In this document: in pieces, positions 56,329 through 64,000 of the stretch
Layout: every line of letters starts with the position of its first letter
Position numbering within the stretch: the stretch's first letter is position 1
Source: Pegoplata infirma
Lineage: Eukaryota > Arthropoda > Insecta > Diptera > Anthomyiidae
Length of the DNA stretch: 64,000 nucleotides
Direction: 5' to 3'
NCBI GenBank assembly: GCA_963921195.1
Contig: OY992540.1
Span: 172,081,923 to 172,145,922, forward strand
Notes under the pieces: generated by a model
The model's input: only the letters and a program-made list of their open reading frames with translations
What the model was told of the DNA's origin: nothing
The model's database searches: none
Position numbers and translations under genes: made by a program

Positions 56329-58530
56329 CCTATTTTTTTACTTCTAAAGAAACAGTTTTAAACAAAAATTTTTTTAAATATTAATGTTTTTTTAAAAGAT
56401 TTAAATTGATTTATTATCTATTGAAATCCCGGGAAATGGAAAATTCCGGGAATTCCTGAACACTACACAATAATATAAGCACGAAATAACAAATAATTCT
56501 GTATCATTAACTAAAAAATAACGCTTTTTGAGTTATGGCAAGCAAGTAAATGAGCTATGTGTACTTAAACCGAACAAAAAATATATATGGACTTTTGTCA
56601 TTAACTTTTAACGCTTTTGATATTTTACTAATTTCGCAATAACATTTTTATTTGTAAAGTAGGTGGTACCTGTGAATGTAGATATGTTAAGGGAACCATA
56701 ATGAGTAATTCTGCAAAGGCACAGCGCAAATAGTCTCATTATCTCATGGTAAGGAACGTGCAAAGTTGAAAAATGTAAAAAAATCGCTTGATACTCTCAT
56801 GAAATTTTTCGTTCAAAGTTCCATATTGTTGGGTGCGTTAAAGCTATTGCTCCAAATTTAATACCGTTTAATCAGTAGACTTGGGCAATTATTTGGTGTA
56901 GGTTCAGTGAATGTGCCATTAATAAGAAAAAAGTTACATGGACCTAAATCTTTGATACCAATTTTTTTCAATTTTCAATTTTTCGAGGTTTTTTGATTGT
57001 AGCTTTTGGTGCAAACTGTAATTTTAAAATTCAAGTACACATGGTAAAAGCCCTTGTAAATATGCACAATCTGAGACTGATTCGAGTGATGTGCTCGCAA
57101 TGGTTACGAAGCTGCAGCTCTCCAAAGATGGGAAGAAAAAACGTGAATTTTTTAAAAAGTCTGTTTTTTGCGAGGCACACTCCTAGTTTTATTCCAAATG
57201 GTTCCGAATGCTTTGTGAACTTTATAATTTACCATTTCCCACTTGATTTACAAACGCACCCAAAAAATATTCAATTGCCAAAATTTTATGAACTTTTTAA
57301 ATTTTTTGCAAAATTTCGATATTTTAGTTTTGCATTATTTGACAGCCAAATGTGCATGGCTGAAAGTTGAACATGTAGAAACAATGGTATGTGCAAATAT
57401 AATAAATCATGGAAAGCAACATTGATCAAAAGTTAATATTGGCGAATTCCGCGGTGTTTTTCAGTTTTCACTTTTTTGTAAGGCACATCCAGGCCGCTTA
57501 TAGAAATTGGTCGGTGAAAGGCGCGTTTGGTAGTATTTTTAATGCTTTATCTTCAATCCATTCGCACCCAAAAACAATTGACGTTTTAGTGGTTTTTTGG
57601 TGGTTTTAAATTTTTTATACTTTTAAATTTAATGCTTATTAAAATCTTGCATAACTTAAAATAAAGTAGAAAAGAGATGTATTTTGATAGATTTTGACAT
57701 GTCTTATTCGAATAATATTTCAAAATTAGTCCATAGGTTTTTGCAGTCGCGAAAATCGCGAAAAATCGCTAAAATTTTTTATAACCTTGATAAAATTAGT
57801 AATAACGTTAAAAGATTTCGTTATAACCTTAATATTAGCATTATTAATCATACTTTAAATAGTTTAAATATTCAGTGAAGGACAACACTGTAAAATCAGA
57901 CATTTAATATAAAAAAAAAAAAATAAATTCAAAATTATTAATTTTTTTTTTCAAAAATGTTCCCTTTAAACCACTGCTGTTTCTTACCTATTAGAGATAT
58001 AATAATGGTGTTAACTAAGAATTTGTTGAGATTTTGTTAATGCATTTGGTAATATTTTTCAAAAAAAATAAAACCGCTGGAAACATTTTTATTTCCAAAA
58101 TATTGGAAAATGTGCCGAAAAAAAATTGTTTAAATGCAAATATCTCGATATTAAGCAAAGATTTTATGCATGTTTGAATATGTATTTAAGCTCTGGGTAA
58201 GCATAATACAAAATGGTACGTTTCGTTAACTTCGGATAAAAAATGTAATTTTGACAATTTTTTTTAAATTTTTAACTTTAAACCGCCATAGTTTTGGGTG
58301 CGATCGCTCAAATTAATGCACGCGGACGGATTTGAATTATTTATTTATAATGTTATTTACCTACAAAGTCTTATCAATGTGCCACGAAAAAAAATTACCT
58401 TTTTTTTTTTTTCTTAAATATTAAAAGTTAATGACAATTGCTCATATATATATATTTTTTTTTTAATTAGCAAACCATCGAATGACCTTGGACAATATTT
58501 CAAGTTCGCGATATTCTGGAAAGCGTTTAA
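56329..58530. repeat. Diverged GGCACAT-type repeat region
   Basis: Motifs such as GCGAGGCACACTCC (57170), GTAAGGCACATCC (57476), ATGTGCCATT (56907) and ATGTGCCACGAAA (58379) recur. The segment near 58270-58410 is an inverted relative of 53100-53260 (GGCACAT, CGTCCGCG and ATGGCGGTTTTAA-type words). Frames at 56993-57370 (plus) and 55207-55446 (minus) show similar translations because of this repeat. No domain is recognised. Confidence 0.35.
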
Positions 58531-58544
58531 GGTAGAGATGGGAA

Positions 58545-59597
58545 CATTGGTGTAGGAAGACAACATTTCTGGGGGGGGGGGCTAAAGCCCCCTAGACTTT
58601 TTTTTAATTTTTTGATATTTTTTTTTTTAATAGAAAAAAAACAGACCTATTTCTGAAACGTTCACTTTAACATGCGTCTAAGTGTCCTAGAAACGAATGC
58701 CCCCCGAAAGCGGTTTAAAATTTTGATTCTGAAGATTTTTCGGAAAATTAGAACTACCAGATATATTTGAAAATGAATGACTTTTCCATAACATTTTAAA
58801 ACTGATAAACTCATTCATTGTACAGATTACATTTTTGCAAAATTTGGTAATTAAATTTTCCATTATAAAATTTCGGATATTTGAAAAACAAACTTAAGAT
58901 ACAAAATTCTTATGCATTGGTTAAAGGGTAATATTTAGTTAAACTTTTTTTAAAGATATTTTTTAGATTTTTTCAAGATTTTGAATGTTTATTTTATAGT
59001 AAAATCATTAGATTATTATGATTTTTTTTAAGAAAAAGTTCAGATGATTGCAAAAGTTGACAATTATTAGTCAAAATTCTGAGATTCTTTCTTCCAATAA
59101 CATTTGTCTATAAAAAAACCCCCTTAGAATTTAGAAACTTTTTGAAATCAAAGAAGTCACTTAGGGCGGATTACTCAATGAAAAGCTAGCTGCTAACTGC
59201 CGATTTAACGGAGCCTTATGTCAAAATTTGTATGAAAAAGTTAAATTTAACGGAGAGTTATTTTATAATGGAGCATTGAGTAATCCAGCCTTAGAATGTT
59301 AAAATGTTTTCCCTAAGTTAAAACCCTAAGATTCGGTGAAGTTTTTATTACTCACAAAAACATCAGATTCACATACAAACTTTTTTCAATAATTCAGACT
59401 ATTTTTCAATGGGAAAAACTATTAGATTCTAATATAATAATCATTACGAATCCTTAAGACTCGTAAAATCATCATAACGAGTCCTAAAGACTCATTATTA
59501 TTTATTGTTGCAAAAATTAATGAAATCATTAAAAAAAAATTGTGAATGATTAAAATTCTGGGGGGGGGGCTATCAGACAGGGCTATCTACGCCAATG
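58545..59597. mobile_element. hAT-like element with CATTGGTGTAG ends
   Basis: The ends CATTGGTGTAG and CTACGCCAATG are inverted, flanked by GATGGGAA (58537-58544) and GATGGGCA (59598-59605), a one-mismatch 8-bp duplication. It is inserted in the TAGAGATGGGAACATGAGCAG start of a TAGAGATGG-family copy that begins at 58533. G-runs adjoin both sub-terminal regions (about 58572 and 59563). No coding frame. Confidence 0.7.
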
Positions 59598-59722
59598 GAT
59601 GGGCACATGAGCAGATTAGAGTGTGAGTGTAATAAACAACATTTTAATTTAAATAATTATGTTTATTTTTTTTGAAGTTTACCTGTTAATTCATTATAAG
59701 ATTTCGTGGCACTAAAATTTTG

Positions 59723-60644
59723 TTTAGACGTTCCATTATGTAACCTTTCCACAACCATTGAATAAATAATCTTTGAAGATTGTAATCTAACCACATTGTC
59801 AAGGAATTATTTTTTGATTCATTTACGTTTTGAGGATTGGTCTTGACAACTCAAAGTTAATGTTAAAAAAAGTGACCAATAAACTCTATTATTTTAAATA
59901 TGTTGCAAAAGTTGTCCTTACCAATGCATTTTGAAATTTCTGTTAGCTGTTTTCCAAAATTCTTAAAAAGTGTCAATATTCTTGGTTGGTGATTCCAAAT
60001 TCAATATTATTTTTAATTCGGATATAGATTTAGTCTTTCTTTCTGAAGATGACTGAAAGGAAATTCTTTTTTCAAATGTTCTTCGGAGACCTATGATTTC
60101 ATTACTATAGTAAACTTATAAGTTCTACAAATTTTTTTCTTTAGACGCTCCATTATGTAGCTTTCAACAACCACACACAGAAAAATAAATTTCCAACTGA
60201 ATTTTTCAGTTGCTTCAACTCCAAATTCGGTTGCTGCTACTATATTCGTCTGTGACAACCGAATTTTATAGTTGTTACAATTAAAACTCAGTTATATCAA
60301 CCTTATTCAGTTGTGACTACAGATATTCAATTGTGACAACCTATATTTAAGCGTTTTAACCGAATTTGTATTGCTTCAAGTGACCTTTAGTTGGCAAATG
60401 GCAAATTTTTTTTCTGTGTGCACTGAATAATCTTTGAAGGTTGTAATCTAACAACATCGTCAAGGAACTATTTATGGATTTGTTTTCGTTCTTAGGATTG
60501 GTCCCTACAACTCAAAGTTAATGCTTAAAAAAATTGACCAATAAACTGTGTTATTTTAAATATATTTTGCAAAAGTTGTACTTACCAATGCATCAAGATT
60601 GGAATTCTCTGTTAGTTGTTTCCCAAATTCTTAAAAAGAGTCAA
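59723..60644. repeat. Direct duplication (59723-59976 and 60139-60644)
   Basis: The two segments share CCATTATGTA, AATCTTTGAAG, TGTAATCTAAC, TCAAGGAA, AACTCAAAGTTAATG, ACCAATAAACT and TTCTTAAAAAG in the same order and orientation. The second is interrupted by a 247-bp MITE, and its end coincides with the 3' junction of the R1-like LINE. The first copy therefore serves as an unoccupied reference for both. Confidence 0.75.
60174..60420. mobile_element. CACACAG MITE, CA duplication
   Basis: The ends CACACAGAAAAATAAATT and AATTTTTTTTCTGTGTG are flanked by CA. The interior has TTCAGTTG / CAACTGAA words. The upstream duplicate near 59755 lacks the insertion. It shares end type with the 19718 MITE. 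Confidence 0.75.
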
Positions 60645-61296
60645 GTGTTACGGAACCTTGAAAAGCACTAAGGTGACTTGGCTGACTAGCCCAGGAACGG
60701 GCTTTCTCACTGGGTGTGATTCATCCCACCACCTTAGCCCACAGGACAGTAAGGAATCGAGTTTTATATGTGCTCTACGCCGCATTGGCTTTAGTCCATG
60801 GCGCTCTTTTTCACACGCTGAGTCGAAACAATGCGTCAACTGGCGCCCCATCGCGCTGTATTAAACATCGTTCCGGTACCTATTCGAAACTAGACATTTC
60901 GGCGTAGTTTCCACCTAGGTGGGGAGCGAGGCCTATCCAACCTCTGCCTTTCTATGGGTCAGGCACCCGGTTGTGAAATACGCAACTCCACGTCGAGCAA
61001 ACGGCTCTACCCGCGATTTGGGTCTAAACCACCACGACACTCCCTGATGGGCCGTACCCAAAAACCAGACTGCACCTCAAAGAAGTACAGGGGCTCCTGG
61101 TTACCCGTGGTACCATAATATAGTCTCCGGTCAGACTTCGTAGCATAATACGAGCTACTACCAGTTGAGTTCCAAACAACTCGGGACTGGTGGCCCACAC
61201 ACGCTCACATTCAACCACACAATAAAGGAGTGCACACACGATACGACAATGAACGGCAAACACAACCACATCACCTCAAACGCCTACGCCGAAAGA

Positions 61297-61506
61297 TTAC
61301 GTGTACAAAATCATGCGTTCACCTGAGGTGAGTACTTGACTCACATCCCAAGTTGCGGAATTTCGGAAAACTCCCATTCCAGCCAAGTCGCGAATGTCCG
61401 AGTAAAATGGGAATTCGCACAATACATGTGACCAATCTATGAGATTGGCCCAACAGTCACAACCAGCGGTGGCGCTCAAATTACGAGAATGCAAAAATGC
61501 ATTCAA
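61297..61506 (-). pseudogene. R1-like ORF2 C-terminal Cys/His domain
   Basis: A 69-codon frame with NAFLHSRNLSATAGCDCWAN and WSHVLCEFPFYSDIRDL. The C-x-C...H-x3-C pattern matches the C-terminal zinc-binding motif of R1-clade ORF2. It is the last coding piece before the 3' untranslated region (about 60645-61296). Confidence 0.7.
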
Positions 61507-61847
61507 TGAACAATGTCCGGTGAGAACAAAACCCAGACTTAGGCTGAAGCCGAAGCCGGGGTGTTGACTTACAAAGCGGACATCACGAACAAAACCGTAA
61601 GTTACTCGACCATTCGCACTAGCATCCTATCTCTCCTGCCACTCAGTGATTACACAGTCTTCAAGGCGGGCTTTACGTTCCGACGGTGCCACCTCCTGAC
61701 CAGCATGTCAGTCATTTTATAACAGTTCATATCCCTGCCTCAACTTGTAGGCGATAGCTTTACACACTATCTCCAAGTCTAATGGAGGAACATCCATCAA
61801 GACCTGTAAAGCATCCGTGGAGACTGTACGACACACCCTCATGCAAC

Positions 61848-62051
61848 CTAACAGCAAAATTCGCTGAACCGACAAAACCCTGCGGACACCCTAGCAGAAG
61901 TAGCAGTCCGGTACAATACAGGCGCACCATAAGTCGCACAGCCGACAAATAGCCCACCATATATGATGCGGATAGGACGCCTACTGAGGCCCCAATTGCA
62001 TCTAAGAAAACGACGCATACTGTCTACAACGCCAGTCAATTTGTCTCGCAC
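61848..62051 (-). pseudogene. R1-like RT thumb fragment
   Basis: The frame contains RDKLTGVVDSMRRFLRCNWG, LSRRPIRIIYGGLFVGCATY and GAPVLY, resembling the R1-clade thumb region that follows YLGV. Its end is frameshifted. The next frame (61760-61960) and the bases down to 61510 contain further degraded pieces such as LLGC and STDALQVLMD on other frames. Confidence 0.65.
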
Positions 62052-62528
62052 ATTGTTAATGTGTACAAGGAAAACATCCTTTCTGACATGGAGAGCCCCT
62101 GATATTTGACTTCCGTCACGTAACTTAGACTTGCACCCCCATTGACTCGTACCGTCGGATGTCGACTGCCCGAGATGTTACCTTTCAGCAACATCATGAC
62201 AGTCTTATCCATTGCGACTGCAACACCAACTTCAGTACCCCACGCACATCCGACCCGTAAAGCATCCTCAGCCAAAGTCTGGATTCGAGCACGCAAATCT
62301 CCTTCAATCTTTGACTTCGTGACACCCCACCTGACGCAGTCGATCAATAACCGCCATCAAAGTCCGCCAAACCCTCTGAAATTGCTTTCTGAGCACCCGA
62401 ACAGAACGACGCACAGCCGCCAGCTCACGTGTCCACCACTTTACGCTGCGAGAATTTGCCTTGCGACATCTCCCAATCAGAGCATCATTCACAGTAACCA
62501 TCCTGTTCATCGACAATAAGCTCTTCAA
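62036..62528 (-). pseudogene. R1-like ORF2 linker joined to post-catalytic RT segment
   Basis: Two overlapping frames. 62304-62528 contains SVKWWTRELAAVRRSVRVLR, the basic linker after the endonuclease. 62036-62347 contains IEGDLRARIQTLAEDALRVG, TVMMLLKGN and YVTEVKYQGL, which in R1 elements lie after the YADD box. About 300 or more residues, including the RT fingers and the catalytic palm with YADD, are therefore deleted between them. The element cannot encode an active RT. Confidence 0.7.
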
Positions 62529-62835
62529 ACCGACTCAAAGGGACATTTTGTGCCTCAAGTCTGAAGCTCTCGCGATACGAGTAACAGTTGGTATTACGTA
62601 CACGCCACCTCTTAGCGGGCCTTGGAGGCTCGATTACATCCTGATAAGCAATCTCAATCTGAATCAGATTGTGATCACTTATCCCCCAGTCAGCAGAGAC
62701 ACTCCACCTTAAACGAAATCTTTGCATTGCTGCACGATTTGCGGCAGTCACGTCTATATCACTGACACCCCGGGGGCCGTCAAACGTATATAGATCACTC
62801 GGCTTATTGAGCACACCAATTCCCTGCGATATCAT
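62485..62835 (-). pseudogene. R1-like endonuclease C-terminal fragment
   Basis: A 116-codon frame containing GIGVLNKPSDLYTFDGPRG, SDIDVTAAN and WGISDHNLI, the C-terminal motifs of the R1-clade APE endonuclease (the SDH motif contains catalytic residues). The preceding catalytic block around the DANA motif is missing, since only ~30 residues of the middle survive at the end of the upstream frame. A frameshift near 62510 moves the linker into the frame at 62304-62528. Confidence 0.75.
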
Positions 62836-63617
62836 CTAATCCGACTGCCAGCCAGGGGTAGAAACGCATCCATATACGTTAAATACGGCTCCAAAGGTTC
62901 AGCAAATTTACAATACAGACTCGCCAGGAAAATGTACACGGGACAAGCATCCGACAGCATTAAATGCCCAGATGGCTTACCCCGGAACGCACAGTCACGA
63001 CAATTCAATACGTTAACGCATTGACTTCGTCGGTGCCCCTCTTGCCCGCAAAAACGACACACATCCATCCTCGCCTTATACTCCTTCACCCTATGATCGA
63101 ACCCATAACAACGCCAGCAGCCACGGACCGGATTGTTCTCACGCACACGGAAGCTAAACCACTTCATGTAGACACGGTCGCAAGCCAACAGTTTGATGAT
63201 CGCTAAATCAACTCCCCGCAGAGTCACGTCCACGGCACCACCAGAGCCAACTATCCACGGCGTGCTAACTATCTTGACCCCAGCTTGGAAGGCTTTAAAG
63301 GCCTTGACATCCCGAAGATTTTTCGACCAGAGTTCCCTCATGAAATCATCATGAGAGATCTGGGGACCCACCCTCGAGATCACAACCTTCGGGCCAACAT
63401 GGCGATTGATATGCACCTCCAAATCAGCCTCCTCGAACGCCTTACTGGCAGCAGCTTTATCGCGCTCCGCTACGGACGGTGTACGTATCACAACACCGCC
63501 GCTTTTTATCGCCTTGATGGCATGTACGCGAACGTCCAATGAAGGAGCCACGTTCTCAGCCACCGTTCTTGCTACTTCCTTGGGTGTTACGCCAGCCTTT
63601 TTACTCATTACCACCAA
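62832..63617 (-). pseudogene. R1-like ORF1 with zinc knuckles, fused to endonuclease piece
   Basis: A 261-codon frame, probably nucleic-acid-binding in origin. Three Cys/His motifs lie at residues 167-225: C167-C170-H175 with Tyr180 where the last Cys is expected, an intact C187-C190-H195-C200 knuckle, and C206-C209-H218-C225. This triple arrangement is typical of R1/TRAS-type ORF1. After CPVY (225-228) the sequence switches to LYCKFAEPLEPYLTYMD (about 234-250), which resembles the middle of an R1 endonuclease. An internal deletion has therefore joined ORF1 to ORF2. The start Met overlaps the preceding frame and is likely not the true start. Confidence 0.75.
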
Positions 63618-63981
63618 CGACCTGAGGGGGCCTCAGCGGGGCTACAGCCGGAGCGACCAATGGAGGGAACGCAACGGCTCCCGCACTGGGCGCCGGCACA
63701 GACCGTACCGAAACACACGCAGATCGCTGTACATCTAAACGACTTCGAAGACGCTCATTTTCAGCAAGCATCTGGACCAACATGCCCTGGAAATGGCCAC
63801 ACTGCTTCTTCACCTTCCTTAATACCTCCCCATGAACACTTGCATCGAGCAACAGCTTCATCAAGTCGCCCGTGATAGCTTGCATGCCCTGCACCTGCGA
63901 CTCCACACTGCCACCAACAACACCACCAGCAGAAACGCTACCATCGACCAGCGATGGCGCCGACAACCAACCTCCACGCAC
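63601..63981 (-). pseudogene. R1-like ORF1, N-terminal part (edge-truncated)
   Basis: Frame of at least 126 codons, open to the window edge (it continues as KRAKSTV before the GTG at 63981, so no true start is seen). It is Ser/Gly/Val-rich, then has a heptad-like segment (VLRKVKKQCGHFQGMLVQML then AENERLRSRL), and a Pro/Ala-rich stretch near its end. It stops at 63601 in the same region where the next frame begins (up to 63617). The two look like one ORF1 split by a frameshift. The product would be the RNA-binding, Gag-like protein of an R1-clade LINE. Confidence 0.6.
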
Positions 63982-64000
63982 GGTAGACTTCGCACGCTTA

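Larger units (their letters stand above)
60645..64000 (-). mobile_element. R1-clade LINE, internally deleted, 3' part
   Basis: A minus-strand element that is noticeably GC-richer than the rest of the window. From the right edge it reads ORF1 (coiled-coil-like N-part, CCHC zinc knuckles), then scattered ORF2 pieces: endonuclease fragments, linker, post-YADD palm, thumb and a C-terminal Cys/His motif, then a 3' UTR. Its 3' end is placed at 60645, where homology with the unoccupied duplicate near 59976 stops. There is no poly(A) at the junction, and the flank is not 28S rDNA. Missing segments (most of the endonuclease, the RT catalytic core) and several frameshifts make it non-autonomous. The 5' end is beyond the window. 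Confidence 0.82.

Noticed and set aside
55207..57370. Conserved small protein family (55207-55446 minus, 56993-57370 plus)
   Set aside because: Similarity follows an inverted nucleotide repeat. The frames lack a domain and lie in repeat DNA.
60616..64000. Plus-strand frames (for example 62142-62519, 62461-62712, 63406-63738)
   Set aside because: They are antisense to the R1-like coding pieces on the minus strand, which show recognisable domains.

Overview
The window looks like intergenic or heterochromatic DNA from a large, AT-rich insect genome, most likely a fly (Diptera, possibly a calyptrate). The evidence is an R1-clade LINE, a LOA/I-type LINE with an RNase H domain, a mini-me/DINE-like repeat carrying a GACR microsatellite, and a very high density of foldback and MITE-like DNA transposons. 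The order-level assignment is inference. I found no convincing host gene, no rRNA and no canonical tRNA. Most open frames are chance frames in AT-rich DNA or by-products of inverted repeats.

The sequence is best read as nested insertions. Many elements can be delimited exactly because their terminal inverted repeats (TIRs) abut short target-site duplications (TSDs). At least a dozen hAT-like elements have 8-bp TSDs. Several elements have TTA/TAA TSDs (PIF/Harbinger-like). Many MITEs with CACTCAAAA, CACTGAAAA or CACACAG ends have TA or other 2-bp duplications. One has pogo-like ends and one piggyBac-like ends. A CCCAGC-ended family occurs at least five times. Several insertions have an empty-site counterpart elsewhere in the window, which confirms the boundaries.

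Layout: 1-3184 holds a CCCAGC element and a Harbinger-like element. 3185-8940 is a composite with a hAT-like foldback, a mini-me-like repeat and a 2.5-kb foldback. 9498-16798 is a composite whose TIR flanks pogo-like, Harbinger-like and foldback elements. 18259-18934 is a small foldback. 19139-32514 is two directly adjacent copies of one TAGGGTGGCTCG-ended family sharing the 8-bp sequence TTGTACAC; both are loaded with nested insertions and a truncated LINE. 33478-44727 is a Harbinger-like composite containing inverted arrays of ~160-bp monomers, a LOA/I-type LINE with an open RT-RNase H frame, and a near-perfect 3.1-kb palindrome. 44850-50640 is a series of hAT-like MITEs. 51140-52690 is a decayed LINE endonuclease region. 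52930-56087 is a CCCAGC element holding a hAT element with a recognisable C-terminal transposase domain. 58533-60644 is a further nested element and a segmental duplication. 60645-64000 is the 3' part of a visibly GC-richer, internally deleted R1-like LINE on the minus strand.

Nothing here is an autonomous transposon. The only coding sequences with recognisable domains are the LOA/I-type RT-RNase H, the R1-like ORF1/ORF2 remnants, the decayed LINE endonuclease and the hAT dimerisation domain. The interest lies in the nesting architecture, the structured repeats and one tRNA-like element. I saw no clear evidence of a new functional gene system.
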